Positions 26,226 to 35,583 of a stretch of DNA of 64,000 bases are shown in pieces. The notes beneath the pieces are model-generated. The model was not told where the DNA came from, ran no database searches, and saw only the letters and a list, made by a program, of their open reading frames with translations. Position 1 is the first letter of the stretch, and each line of letters opens with the position of its first letter. This stretch comes from M55B112 sp040880545 (GTDB lineage: Bacteria; Bacteroidota; Bacteroidia; Bacteroidales; GCA-2748055): contig JBBDIE010000139.1 in assembly GCA_040880545.1 (NCBI GenBank), positions 24,475 through 88,474 of the forward strand. The letters run 5' to 3'. Both the position numbers and the translations under genes were made by a program.

Positions 26226-28259
26226 TTAATTTACTTCGGCTCCGTTGTGTGCCTCCTTACCGGGTTCAACGAAATAAAGCTGACCGTCGCTGTTTTCCGA
26301 GAGCAGAATCATTCCCTGTGATTCGATGCCTTTGATGTTCCTGGGAGCAAGGTTCACCAAAACACATACTTTCTGTCCGGGCAGATCGTTGGGTTCATAG
26401 TATTCTGCAATACCCGATACTATGGTGCGCTTATCGATCCCGGTATCCACGATCATTTTGATAAGCTTTTTGGTTTTTGGAACTTTTTCGGCCTCAAGGA
26501 TGGTGGCGGTACGGATATCCATTTTACTGAAATCATCGAAAGTGATCTCCGGTTTTTGTTGCGTGACAGGGATTCCTGAATTTCCGTTCGCTTTTGATTC
26601 ATGGAGCTTATCAAGCTGGTGTTGTATCATCTCGTCCTCAATTTTTTCGAAAAGCAGTCCGGGCTGGCCCAATTCATGACCGGGCTTGAGCAATGTTGTA
26701 TTACCCAGCAGTTCCCAGCCGGCATGATCGATCTGCAGGAAATTTCTGAGTTTTTCCATGGAAAACGGGAGGAAAGGTTCCAGCAGGATGGTAAGGTTTG
26801 CAGTGATCTGCAGGGCAGTATTAAGTATGGTACGCACCCTGTCGGGATCTGTTTTGATCACCTTCCAGGGTTCTGTGTCGGCCAGATATTTATTTCCCAG
26901 TCTGGCCAGGTCCATGGCAAGTTTAACAGCTTCCCTGAATCTGAAATTCTCCAGGCTGGTTTCGACAGATGCTGCAATTTGTTTTATCTCACCAAGTACC
27001 TGCTTATCGGAATCGGTCAACCCTGCCGGAGCGGGAACCTTACCGTCGTAATATTTATTGGTAAGAACCAGTGCCCTGTTCACAAAATTTCCCAGGATAG
27101 CCACCAGTTCATTGTTGTTCCTGTTCTGGAAGTCTTTCCATGTGAAATCGTTGTCTTTATTTTCAGGAGCATTGGCACACAGTACATACCTGAGCACATC
27201 CTGTTTTCCCGGAAAATCCAACAGGTATTCGTGAAGCCATACTGCCCAGTTCCTGGATGTGGAGATTTTGTCATTTTCCAGGTTGAGGAATTCATTGGCC
27301 GGCACATTGTCGGGAAGATTGAAAGAACCCTCTGCTTTTAGCATAGATGGGAAAATGATACAATGGAAAACGATATTGTCTTTTCCGATAAAGTGGATTA
27401 ACCGTGAATCTTTGTCCTTCCAGTATTTCTCCCAGTCGGGGGTTAATTCTTTGGTGGCGGAGATGTACCCGATTGGAGCATCGAACCATACATACAGTAC
27501 TTTGCCGTCTGCCCCTTCAACCGGCACCGGCACACCCCAGTTCAGGTCCCTGCTCACTGCCCTTGGCTGGAGTCCCTGGTCGATCCACGATTTACACTGT
27601 CCGTATACATTTGGTTTCCACTCCTTGTGCTCCTCCAGTATCCATTTTTTCAGCCACGGCTCATACTGATCGAGCGGTAGGTACCAATGCCTGGTCTCCT
27701 TTAGTACTGGCTTACTTCCGCTGAGCCTTGATACAGGATTCAGGAGGTCGGTAGGACTCAGTGATGTACCACACTGTTCACACTGATCACCATAGGCCCC
27801 GGGGTTGTTGCAATGGGGACAGGTTCCTGTTATGTATCTGTCGGCCAGGAAATTCCCCGATTCATTATCAAAATACTGTTCGGTGGTTTTCTCAATAAAA
27901 TTCCCATCATCATACAATTTCCTGAAAAACTGTGAGGCAGTTTCATAATGGACCTTGCTGGAGGTACGTGAATAAATATCAAAAGTGATTCCAAAATCCT
28001 CAAAGGCTTTTTTGTTGATTACATGGTACCTGTCCACAATATCCTGGGGGTTCACCCCTTCATCCCGTGCTTTTAATGTGATGGGTACACCATGCTCATC
28101 TGATCCGCAGACGTGAATGATATCCTGTCCCTTTAAACGCTGGTAACGGGTATAAATATCGGAAGGAACATATACCCCGGCCAAGTGGCCCAGGTGAATA
28201 GGACCATTGGCATAGGGGAGTGCAGAGGTTATAAGGTATCTTTTGTATGCTTTCTTCAT
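26226..28259 (-). CDS. metG: Methionyl-tRNA synthetase
   Basis: A 677-residue class I synthetase that charges tRNA-Met. It has the HIGH-type motif PIHLGHLAG, a zinc-knuckle insertion with two CxxC pairs (CPHCNNPGAYGDQCEQC), the KMSKS-type KISTSRN, an anticodon-binding helical domain, and a C-terminal tRNA-binding OB-fold (about 570-677) as in dimeric bacterial MetRS. The start MKKAYKRYLITSALPYANG at 28259 is preferred to one nine codons upstream because a TATCTTTG promoter box lies at 28291-28284. It is a single-gene unit convergent with the SPOR gene. Confidence 0.96.
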   Translation of the reverse strand: MKKAYKRYLITSALPYANGPIHLGHLAGVYVPSDIYTRYQRLKGQDIIHVCGSDEHGVPITLKARDEGVNPQDIVDRYHVINKKAFEDFGITFDIYSRTSSKVHYETASQFFRKLYDDGNFIEKTTEQYFDNESGNFLADRYITGTCPHCNNPGAYGDQCEQCGTSLSPTDLLNPVSRLSGSKPVLKETRHWYLPLDQYEPWLKKWILEEHKEWKPNVYGQCKSWIDQGLQPRAVSRDLNWGVPVPVEGADGKVLYVWFDAPIGYISATKELTPDWEKYWKDKDSRLIHFIGKDNIVFHCIIFPSMLKAEGSFNLPDNVPANEFLNLENDKISTSRNWAVWLHEYLLDFPGKQDVLRYVLCANAPENKDNDFTWKDFQNRNNNELVAILGNFVNRALVLTNKYYDGKVPAPAGLTDSDKQVLGEIKQIAASVETSLENFRFREAVKLAMDLARLGNKYLADTEPWKVIKTDPDRVRTILNTALQITANLTILLEPFLPFSMEKLRNFLQIDHAGWELLGNTTLLKPGHELGQPGLLFEKIEDEMIQHQLDKLHESKANGNSGIPVTQQKPEITFDDFSKMDIRTATILEAEKVPKTKKLIKMIVDTGIDKRTIVSGIAEYYEPNDLPGQKVCVLVNLAPRNIKGIESQGMILLSENSDGQLYFVEPGKEAHNGAEVN

Positions 28260-28283
28260 GAAAATTGAATTTGAAAATCTGTG

Positions 28284-28291
28284 CAAAGATA
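28284..28291 (-). promoter_or_regulatory. metG promoter -7 box (TATCTTTG)
   Basis: On the minus strand TATCTTTG fits the Bacteroidota -7 consensus exactly and would give a leader of about 20 nt. It overlaps the upstream alternative metG start at 28286. The -33 element is not evident. Confidence 0.5.
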
Positions 28292-28418
28292 ATTATTAAT
28301 GAGGGACATGTTTCATTCTGTCAGGCAAATCATAGACGCCGAAAGTAATTTGTGCTGGAAGTTCAAAATTGAACATGGGGGGTTATGCAATCAGAGATTA
28401 TTTAATAACTTCGTTGTG

Positions 28419-29330
28419 ATGGGATCATTAAAAACACCGGAAGCATTGAAAAAGGGAGATACCATTGGTATCCTGGCTCCGGCGCGGCAGATAAGTGAAG
28501 AGGAGGTTACCCCGTTCGCTGCGTATATGCAAAAGAATGGTTATATGATTCGTTATGCCGGGAACCTGCACGGGGCGCACCGGCAGTTCTCGGGAACCGT
28601 GGAAGAGCGTTTGCGCGATATACATCAGCTGTTTACGGATCCTTCCGTAAAGGCTGTTTTCGCCGCCAGGGGAGGATATGGCGCCGCACAGTTACTTTCG
28701 GGAATGGACTGGGAGATTATTCGGGAAAATCCCAAATGGCTGGTTGGATTCAGTGATGTAACCGCCCTCCATTCGGCCATGGGTAAATTTATGGAAACGG
28801 TACATGGTGTAATGCCCTATTCCCTGGTGATGAAAGAGCCCCAGGACATGCTTTCATTCGATTACATGCTGAATGTTCTCACCGGAAGGGAAGTTGGTTA
28901 CGAGACAGATGACCATCCGCTGAATGTGGAGGGAAAAGTGAGCGGAACACTGACCGGGGGGAATTTATCGGTACTTTACTCCTTGTCGGGTTCGCGATTT
29001 GAGCCGGATTATGAAGGAAAAATCCTCTTCCTGGAGGATCTCGATGAATATCTTTATCATATTGACCGGATGGTGCTAAATTTTGAACTGCGTGACATAT
29101 TCAAAAAGATCACAGGTTTGGTGATCGGCGATTTCTCTGATTTGCACGATAATGCTTCGCCATTCGGTATGGATGCCCTGGAGATTATTGCAGAGCGGGC
29201 GTATAAATATAATGTTCCTGCCCTGTTCGGATTTCCTGCCGGACATAAAAAAACGAATTTTCCACTGATATTTGGAAGGGTTATCACATTAACAGTAAAA
29301 AGAGGAATGAATTCCCTGTTGATGTATTAA
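28419..29330 (+). CDS. LD-carboxypeptidase (peptidase family S66)
   Basis: A 303-residue protein of normal S66 length from the ATG at 28419. The frame can be extended to 28299, but that adds 40 residues foreign to the family and overlaps the metG promoter area. The motif GFSDVTALH holds the nucleophile Ser112. FLEDLDEYLYHIDRM and FGFPAGHKKTNFPL supply the Glu and His of the Ser-Glu-His triad. Relatives cleave the L,D bond of murein tetrapeptides in the cytoplasm (LdcA) or inactivate microcin C (MccF). No microcin genes are present, so murein recycling is more likely. The yraN gene follows 14 bp on. Confidence 0.88.
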   Translation: MGSLKTPEALKKGDTIGILAPARQISEEEVTPFAAYMQKNGYMIRYAGNLHGAHRQFSGTVEERLRDIHQLFTDPSVKAVFAARGGYGAAQLLSGMDWEIIRENPKWLVGFSDVTALHSAMGKFMETVHGVMPYSLVMKEPQDMLSFDYMLNVLTGREVGYETDDHPLNVEGKVSGTLTGGNLSVLYSLSGSRFEPDYEGKILFLEDLDEYLYHIDRMVLNFELRDIFKKITGLVIGDFSDLHDNASPFGMDALEIIAERAYKYNVPALFGFPAGHKKTNFPLIFGRVITLTVKRGMNSLLMY

Positions 29331-29344
29331 CCAAATCAAATTTC

Positions 29345-29710
29345 ATGGCTGAATCACATCTTTTTGGCTCCGCATCAGAAAAAATTGCCGCCAGGTTCCT
29401 GATTGCCAAAGGTTACCGTTTGCTGCATATGAATTGGAAATATATGCACAAAGAGCTGGACATAATTTGTACCAACGAAGAATTACTTGTGGTGGCAGAG
29501 GTGAAAGCGAGGCAGCAGAACTACTTTCCCCATCCTGAGGATATCATTTCCAGATCCAAGGAGCGATTTATCCTGGAGGCAGCAGAATTTTATATCCAAA
29601 GATTCGGGATTAAAATGCCTGTAAGGTTTGACCTGATCCTGATCATTAACCATGATAAATTAATAGAAATTGAACACCTGGAGGATGCGATAATTCCCGG
29701 AGTGGAGTAA
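29345..29710 (+). CDS. yraN: YraN/UPF0102-family putative endonuclease
   Basis: A 121-residue protein of usual family length. GSASEKIAARFLIAKGY, then ELDIICTNEELLVVAEVKAR, gives the Asp-(x)n-Glu-x-Lys arrangement of the restriction-endonuclease-like fold. YraN proteins are widespread and poorly characterised, with a suggested role in DNA processing or recombination. It is probably co-transcribed with the LD-carboxypeptidase gene. Confidence 0.88.
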   Translation: MAESHLFGSASEKIAARFLIAKGYRLLHMNWKYMHKELDIICTNEELLVVAEVKARQQNYFPHPEDIISRSKERFILEAAEFYIQRFGIKMPVRFDLILIINHDKLIEIEHLEDAIIPGVE

Positions 29711-29718
29711 TAATAAAC

Positions 29719-29748
29719 TTTGAAATTTCAATCGGTATGATTATTTTG
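29719..29748 (+). promoter_or_regulatory. Possible promoter TTTG-N19-TATTTTG before the sensor kinase gene
   Basis: TTTG at 29719-29722 is followed after 19 bp by TATTTTG at 29742-29748, one base shorter than the usual TAnnTTTG. Transcription would begin at or just after the annotated ATG at 29750. Either the mRNA is nearly leaderless from the second ATG (29753), or the match is fortuitous. Confidence 0.35.
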
Positions 29749-29749
29749 T

Positions 29750-31876
29750 ATGATGATTTTCCGGGCAATTTCATTACGACTTTTTGGCAACAGCTTTATT
29801 GCATTCCTGATCATTGCCTTGCTGGCATCATTATCGCTGTATCTTTTATTCCGTTCAGACCTGATTGCTATCAACAAGTATAGGATTAAAGATATACAGG
29901 ACAAGGATTATCTGAACAGGGGCCAGCATTATTATGATCTTGAATTTGACGGAAAATCGGAGTACCTGGTATTTACCCATTATGCGGAAATCGACGTAGT
30001 AGAGGTTTACGATGACCGCGGTGCATTTTTTGACATACTGAAACCTTCCGGAAATTTTTTGAATGAGGTTCCGGCTTATTTCATTGGGGATACGGATCAT
30101 GATTTGTCTGCCGAAATCTATCTGTTTACCTTACGGAATGATTCTGTATTGATGAATGGTTATGAGCTCATGGGAAATGATGGTCATTTTCTCCAGGACC
30201 ATTACATAACAGGTTACAAAACCAATGGCTTAACCAATAACATCAGGCTCGTGGAGGTTGCCCAGGCAGATCTGGACGGAGCGGGAAATGGCGAAATTAT
30301 TTTTACACTCCGGGCAGGCTATTCATTATTACCCAGGAAGGTGGTGTCTGTAGATCCGTGGTCGGGAAAAACAAACAGATCTGAAAACAGTGCTGCAAGT
30401 TATAACAGCATGAATATTTTCAGGGATCAGTCCGGAAAGGTTGAACAGATTGTCACCGGTACTTCGGCATACGAGAATTTTGATATCAATGATTCGATTC
30501 AATTCACTGACCATCATGGCTGGATTCTGAGTTACTCACCTGACCTGGCGAGCCTGTTAATGGTAAAAGAGTACCCCAATTTCAAGCCTTATGTATTCCC
30601 AGTAATGCTTAGCACCTCGTCAGGGCCTTTCATCTATGCCCTGGTCGTGGAGATGTACCGGGGCATGAGTTTCCTGGAGAAAATATCCGCGGAAGGTGAA
30701 ACATTGAAACGTATCAAGGTAGGATCGGGGTTGAACAAGTACCTGTTTCTGAATACCCTGTTAAAGGATTTGAATCCGCTCGTAATATTGCACTCAGATA
30801 CACTTTATTACTATGATCATGCATTAACACTGTTGAAAAAAGAGAGCGGTGCGGGAGTAGTCCTGATCGCCCAATTGTCCCAATCGGATGAGATGAAAGG
30901 CACTGCAGGTTTTATCCCTTTTCTGTCGGGGGATAAGTTGGTTTTGAGGGATACCGATCTGAACATCGTAGCAGAAAAGAAGGGGATCAACAGTAATCTG
31001 AATGAACCTGGCAGGTATTTTGTCAAAACCATTTTTTCACCGGATCATTATGAAATCGCTTTCAGTTTTGCAGCAGGTACCATGCATTTTGAAGTATGGA
31101 AGAACAGGTTCTATGGTTTTCGATTAATGATTTTCGTACTGATTTACAGTCTATTATTTGCGTTATTTTATCTTCTTTTCAGATTGCAGAACCATTTTTA
31201 TAATAAAAGATACAAAACCCAGCATAAAATACTTGAATTGCAGCTTCAAACGGTGCAGAATCAGTTGCAGCCTCATTTTACGTTTAATGTACTGAATACG
31301 ATCGGGTCGATGATCTATAAGGATAAGAAGGATAAAGCCTATGAATACCTGAATTATTTTTCAGACCTCCTCAGAAGCACCTTGCTAAGCAGGGCAAGGC
31401 CAGACTGGCAGATTGGAGAGGAGCTCAATTTTATAAGTACCTATATGGAGATGGAAAATCTCAGATTCAACAACCGGTTTTCATATCACCAGGGGATCAG
31501 ACAGGGTACTGATCTCACAAAGCAAGTGCCCAGGTTAGCCATCCAGGCGTTTGTTGAGAATGCAGTAAGGCACGGCCTTATGCATAAAAAGGGAGACGGC
31601 CGGTTGTCAGTACTGGTAGAACAGACGGATACCCATGTAAGGGTTGTGGTGGAAGATAACGGAATCGGAAGGGATGCGTCAGCCAGGATTCAGCGACAGA
31701 AGATCGGGGTAGGCAATGAGATTTTGAAGGATTATATGGAAATTTATAACAGAAGTAACAAAACGAAATTTAAATTTACAATCGAAGATCTGACTGAAGT
31801 TGATGGTAGTGCAGCCGGGACCAAAGTGGAACTTATGATCCCGGGGGATTTCAGATCCAGTTATCCGAAGCCATGA
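29750..31876 (+). CDS. LytS-type sensor histidine kinase with a propeller-like extracytoplasmic domain
   Basis: A 708-residue inner-membrane kinase. Transmembrane helices are at about 12-35 and 456-478. The roughly 420 residues between them carry two calcium-loop-like motifs, DTDHDLSAE (114-122) and DLDGAGNGE (174-182), 60 residues apart, suggesting FG-GAP/VCBS-like propeller blades. The cytoplasmic part is a His_kinase (PF06580-like) domain with phospho-acceptor His509 in LQPHFTFNVLNT, and an HATPase end (VEDNGIGRD). Its stop overlaps the start of a LytTR regulator by 4 bases, so the two form one system. The signal sensed is unknown. Confidence 0.85.
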   Translation: MMIFRAISLRLFGNSFIAFLIIALLASLSLYLLFRSDLIAINKYRIKDIQDKDYLNRGQHYYDLEFDGKSEYLVFTHYAEIDVVEVYDDRGAFFDILKPSGNFLNEVPAYFIGDTDHDLSAEIYLFTLRNDSVLMNGYELMGNDGHFLQDHYITGYKTNGLTNNIRLVEVAQADLDGAGNGEIIFTLRAGYSLLPRKVVSVDPWSGKTNRSENSAASYNSMNIFRDQSGKVEQIVTGTSAYENFDINDSIQFTDHHGWILSYSPDLASLLMVKEYPNFKPYVFPVMLSTSSGPFIYALVVEMYRGMSFLEKISAEGETLKRIKVGSGLNKYLFLNTLLKDLNPLVILHSDTLYYYDHALTLLKKESGAGVVLIAQLSQSDEMKGTAGFIPFLSGDKLVLRDTDLNIVAEKKGINSNLNEPGRYFVKTIFSPDHYEIAFSFAAGTMHFEVWKNRFYGFRLMIFVLIYSLLFALFYLLFRLQNHFYNKRYKTQHKILELQLQTVQNQLQPHFTFNVLNTIGSMIYKDKKDKAYEYLNYFSDLLRSTLLSRARPDWQIGEELNFISTYMEMENLRFNNRFSYHQGIRQGTDLTKQVPRLAIQAFVENAVRHGLMHKKGDGRLSVLVEQTDTHVRVVVEDNGIGRDASARIQRQKIGVGNEILKDYMEIYNRSNKTKFKFTIEDLTEVDGSAAGTKVELMIPGDFRSSYPKP

Positions 31877-32628
31877 AAACAATAGGATTGATTATCATCG
31901 ACGACGAAAAATCTGCCAGGGACCTGCTGAAAGATTTGCTGCTTAATGTTAGCTGGGTTGAGATTCTGGGGGAGGCAGAAGGTGTTGAAGAGGCGTTAAA
32001 AGAGATCAGGAGAAAGGCGCCGGATGTAATTTTGCTGGATGTTCAGATGCCGGTCATGGATGGTTTTGTGCTGGTAGAAAAGCTACTGGAACATAAGATC
32101 CATACGGAAGTAATTTTCATTACCGCCTTTGAGAAATATGCGATTCGCGCTATCCGTAGCTCCGCCTTCGATTACCTGCTAAAGCCGGTCAGGAAAAGCG
32201 ATCTAACCGAATCACTGGAAAAACTGGCATTGAAGGTGGCATCTGCAAGGATGGAAGAGCAGTTTACAGACCTGATCAGGCAACTGAGTGACACGAAAAA
32301 ACTGAAATTCAAAAACCGGACAGGTTTTTCGATGATTGATCCTGATGATGTACTGTTCTGCATGGCGGATTCGAATTATACTGATTTACACCTTGACTCG
32401 GGAAGAACACTGACAGTTTCAATGAATCTGGGTAAAGTTGAAGAGGTGCTTCCAGCGTTATCTTTTGTCCGGATAAGTCGTTCAGCACTGGTCAACCTTC
32501 GGTATCTCACCAAGGTTAACAGGAAGACGCTGACCTGTACCATTGAGCATGATACAATGCACCACGTTCCTGTGTCCAGGAAGTATTTGCAAAACCTGGA
32601 AGAGTGTTGTGACCGTCCTTTTTTATGA
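31873..32628 (+). CDS. LytTR-family response regulator
   Basis: A 251-residue regulator starting within the kinase stop (ATGA overlap). The receiver domain (1-120) has Asp10-Asp11 and phospho-acceptor Asp56 in ILLDVQMP, then FITAFEKYAIRAIR and LLKPVRK. The C-terminal LytTR DNA-binding domain (about 145-245) has CMADSNYTDLHL, VRISRSALVNLRY and HHVPVSRKY. Phosphorylated by the upstream kinase it should bind promoter repeats. Its targets cannot be read from the window; no autoregulatory repeat was obvious. Confidence 0.9.
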   Translation: MKTIGLIIIDDEKSARDLLKDLLLNVSWVEILGEAEGVEEALKEIRRKAPDVILLDVQMPVMDGFVLVEKLLEHKIHTEVIFITAFEKYAIRAIRSSAFDYLLKPVRKSDLTESLEKLALKVASARMEEQFTDLIRQLSDTKKLKFKNRTGFSMIDPDDVLFCMADSNYTDLHLDSGRTLTVSMNLGKVEEVLPALSFVRISRSALVNLRYLTKVNRKTLTCTIEHDTMHHVPVSRKYLQNLEECCDRPFL

Positions 32629-32761
32629 TAAATTTATAACATGTTATCGTGCTTGATAAGAGGTCGGGCATAAGGCAACTATTGACGTTTTCTTGCAAGC
32701 ATATAAAATTGCATAATTTGCTGTATTTTAAAGGGGGACCATTTTACTTAAATATCATTCG

Positions 32762-33121
32762 ATGAACCTGGAAGAGATTCGTGCGTATTGCATTGTCAAG
32801 CCTGGTGTTACAGAGGGATTTCCCTTTAACGACACTGCACTGGTATTTAAAGTGGCCGGAAAGATGTTTGCATTGCTTGACCTGTCCGGGGAGGGCCGGG
32901 GTATTAGTCTGAAATGTGATCCTGAACTGGCCATTGAATTGCGCGAGCGATATCCTGCCGTAACGCCAGCATATCATTTTAACAAGAGGCACTGGAACAC
33001 GGTATTTATTCACGAAAGTCCTTCATCTCAGCACCTCCGGTCCTGGATCGATCACTCGTATAAGTTGGTTTGTGATGGGTTGACAAACAAGCAGAAAGCG
33101 TGGCTGGATTCAATATCATGA
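32762..33121 (+). CDS. MmcQ/YjbR-family protein
   Basis: A 119-residue protein of normal family length with the characteristic opening EEIRAYCIVKPGVTEGFPF, then LVFKVAGKMFALLDL, and the end motif HWNTVFI followed by IDHSYKLV. YjbR has a CyaY-like fold and may bind DNA; its function is unresolved. It stands alone, 133 bp after the response-regulator gene and convergent with the LuxE-like gene. Confidence 0.85.
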   Translation: MNLEEIRAYCIVKPGVTEGFPFNDTALVFKVAGKMFALLDLSGEGRGISLKCDPELAIELRERYPAVTPAYHFNKRHWNTVFIHESPSSQHLRSWIDHSYKLVCDGLTNKQKAWLDSIS

Positions 33122-33184
33122 TAAAAACAGGAAGCCGGATAGCGGGTACAATGATCCAACCAGTTCATAATTTGGGAATTACCG

Positions 33185-34171
33185 TCAGATTACCATCAGG
33201 TTACATCCCCGTACCTCCGCCTGGTCGAAGCGCCCTGTGATATCAAACGAACCGTTTTCATTCATTCTCCCCATATCGCCGGTGGCAATGAAACTGCATG
33301 AGTATATGTTGGCCAGGTCGATGATGTTTATACCACCGGCCTGGCCCGGGGGTAAAATTGTCAGCGGATCGTACAGATCACGTACCCGAACACGCATCCA
33401 TGGAGGAGTAAAATAACAACCCGGTTTTTTTGCATAGGCCTGGGAAAGTAATTCTGTCATACCATATTCAGAGTGTATGACCGATACCCCGAATCCCTTT
33501 TTCAGCAAACCGTGCAGTTCCTCCCTGACCAGCTCCTTTCGTTTTCCTTTCATACCGCCGGTCTCCATCACTTTGATATTTTCTGTCATCGTCATCGGAT
33601 GTTTTTCTGCAAGATCAAGCAGGCCGAAACTTACCCCCAACAGCAGTGTGGGATAGTAATCGATCGTTCGCCTGTCCAGCACGCGGGCCAACTCTTCATA
33701 ATTGCGGAGATAAAAACCACTCTCCTCATGGCAGCTCATCCTGATCAGGTGATCCATCATAAATACCAATGAGGAGTTACCCCTCTCCATGTAGGAAGGT
33801 AATAGAGCGAGAATACACAGCTCCTTCGGATTCCCGTAGAACTTAGTGAATGTCCTCAGGAAGCTTTCCCGGTAGAGACTTTCAGATGCGAGATAGTGTT
33901 TCCCTGTATCCTGGCCCGATGTACCGCTACTGTGGAACACCACTTCCGGTTCTGTTTTACCGGTTATTATTTTATGGGTTCTGAACAGCTCTATGGGCAG
34001 GAAGGGGATATTATCCACATGGTTAATTCCGGAATGGTCAATTCCCAGGTGCGACAGGTATTGTGCATATACAGCATTTTTTGTGGCCTGTAGCCGGAAA
34101 ATCTCAAGCGCCAGGTTATTGAATTCACCGGCATCGCTAATGTTGAATATGCGCTCTTCCAACCTTTTCAT
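33185..34171 (-). CDS. LuxE-like acyl-protein synthetase family protein
   Basis: A 328-residue soluble protein related to LuxE and other AMP-forming adenylate enzymes. The P-loop-like VVFHSSGTSGQDTGKHY, VIHSEYGMTELLSQAYA and FIATGDMGRM correspond to the adenylation motifs. In bioluminescent bacteria LuxE activates fatty acids as acyl-AMP and passes them to the LuxC reductase. No luxC, luxA or luxB is present, so light emission is not implied. Stand-alone relatives are seen in Bacteroidota, with unknown substrates. It lies downstream of pgk on the same strand, 150 bp away, after a hairpin. Confidence 0.75.
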   Translation of the reverse strand: MKRLEERIFNISDAGEFNNLALEIFRLQATKNAVYAQYLSHLGIDHSGINHVDNIPFLPIELFRTHKIITGKTEPEVVFHSSGTSGQDTGKHYLASESLYRESFLRTFTKFYGNPKELCILALLPSYMERGNSSLVFMMDHLIRMSCHEESGFYLRNYEELARVLDRRTIDYYPTLLLGVSFGLLDLAEKHPMTMTENIKVMETGGMKGKRKELVREELHGLLKKGFGVSVIHSEYGMTELLSQAYAKKPGCYFTPPWMRVRVRDLYDPLTILPPGQAGGINIIDLANIYSCSFIATGDMGRMNENGSFDITGRFDQAEVRGCNLMVI

Positions 34172-34260
34172 CTCATTCCTGTTACGAATGGTTTACGGGA
34201 GGGTCAGCGTGGCATGTGTACCATATTTTGAAAATTGTGCCTCCCGAATTCACGATCCGG

Positions 34261-34300
34261 CATTACGTTCCATTTCCGGAAATGAACCTTTGCCGTAATG
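34261..34300. repeat. Nested palindrome between pgk and the LuxE-like gene
   Basis: CATTTCCGGAAATG (34271-34284) is a perfect 14-bp palindrome, enclosed by CATTACG (34261-34267) and CGTAATG (34294-34300). It begins 22 bp after the pgk stop on the minus strand. It may be a processing or termination hairpin of the pgk mRNA, or an operator before the LuxE-like gene. No T-run follows it on the minus strand. Confidence 0.55.
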
Positions 34301-34321
34301 TTCACCAGCTTTCAACCGGCC

Positions 34322-35539
34322 CTAACCCCTGATCGCCTTAATTCCGGGAAGCTCTTTTCCTTCAATATATTCGAGCATCGCACCCCCGCCGGTGGACACA
34401 TAGCTGACCTTGTCTGCCAGTCCGAATTTATTGACAGCAGCCACAGAGTCGCCGCCTCCCACAAGGCTGAAAGCCCCGTTTGAGGTAGATTCGGCGATTG
34501 CCCGGGCTATACTTACCGTACCCTTCTGGAAATTTGACATTTCAAATACCCCGGCAGGACCGTTCCACAAGATAGTCTTCGAATTCTTGATCACGTCAGA
34601 AAACAGCTCTATGGTTTTGTTTCCAATATCCAGGCCCATAAAACCCGCCTTGCCTTCCATAATGGGAGCATTTTCGGTATTTGCTTCATTGTTGAATTCA
34701 TCTGCCAGGACCTGGTCAACGGGAAGCACCAGGTTCACACCACGGGCTTCTGCCTGTTTCATAACCTTCAGAGCAAGATCGAGCTTATCCTCCTCGCAGA
34801 GTGAATTTCCGATCTCTCCGCCTTGTGCCTTGATAAAAGTATAAGTCATGCCACCCCCGATAATCAGGTTGTCGACCCGCTGGAGCAGATTCTCAATCAC
34901 CTCAATTTTGTCAGAAACCTTGGCTCCTCCCATGATCGCGGTGAACGGGCCAACGGCCTCTTTCAGCACTTTGTCCATAGCAGTAAGTTCACTGTTGATC
35001 AGGAACCCGAACATTTTCGCATCGGATGCAAAAAAGTCTGCAATTACAGCGGTTGATGCGTGGGCACGGTGGGCCGTACCAAATGCATCATTTACATATA
35101 CATCGGCGTAAGTTGAGAGTTTTTTTGCAAATTCTTTGGTGGCAGTCTGTTCCTCCGGTGTTTTTACCTTGTCTTCTGCACTGTGGAACCGCAGGTTTTC
35201 GAGCAACAGCACCTGGCCCGGCTTTAGCGCTGCCGATTTTTCTTCAGCCTCTTTACCAACACAGTCATCGGCAAATTGTACTTCCTGTCCCAGGTGTTCA
35301 TTTAATACCGGGATCACATGGCGGAGTGAGAATTTTTCTTCGGGAGCAGATTTGGGCCTTCCCAGGTGTGACATCAGGATCGCTGATCCACCGTCACCAA
35401 TTATTTTCCTGATGGTAAGCAGCGCACCGCGTATACGGTTGTCGTCCGTAACATTAAAATTTTCATCCAATGGCACATTAAAGTCAACCCTTACGATCAC
35501 TTTTTTGCCAGCAAAATTGTAATTATCAATAACTTGCAT
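34322..35539 (-). CDS. pgk: Phosphoglycerate kinase
   Basis: A 405-residue glycolytic kinase transferring phosphate between 1,3-bisphosphoglycerate and ADP. It has VRVDFNVPLDENF at the N-terminus, MSHLGRPKSAPEEKFSLRHV, the nucleotide-binding IMGGAKVSDKI and the C-terminal VGGGDSVAAV with STGGGAMLE. Length is normal. Its promoter fits the Bacteroidota consensus on both elements. Its products join the triose-phosphate output of the tagatose pathway, though the genes are far apart. Confidence 0.97.
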   Translation of the reverse strand: MQVIDNYNFAGKKVIVRVDFNVPLDENFNVTDDNRIRGALLTIRKIIGDGGSAILMSHLGRPKSAPEEKFSLRHVIPVLNEHLGQEVQFADDCVGKEAEEKSAALKPGQVLLLENLRFHSAEDKVKTPEEQTATKEFAKKLSTYADVYVNDAFGTAHRAHASTAVIADFFASDAKMFGFLINSELTAMDKVLKEAVGPFTAIMGGAKVSDKIEVIENLLQRVDNLIIGGGMTYTFIKAQGGEIGNSLCEEDKLDLALKVMKQAEARGVNLVLPVDQVLADEFNNEANTENAPIMEGKAGFMGLDIGNKTIELFSDVIKNSKTILWNGPAGVFEMSNFQKGTVSIARAIAESTSNGAFSLVGGGDSVAAVNKFGLADKVSYVSTGGGAMLEYIEGKELPGIKAIRG

Positions 35540-35583
35540 AGTATTTTGTTTAAATAATTGATGTAGGAACCTGATAGGAACGG

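Noticed and set aside
26601..27341. A 246-codon antisense frame inside metG
   Set aside because: A shadow of the methionyl-tRNA synthetase coding strand; its product has no recognisable domain.
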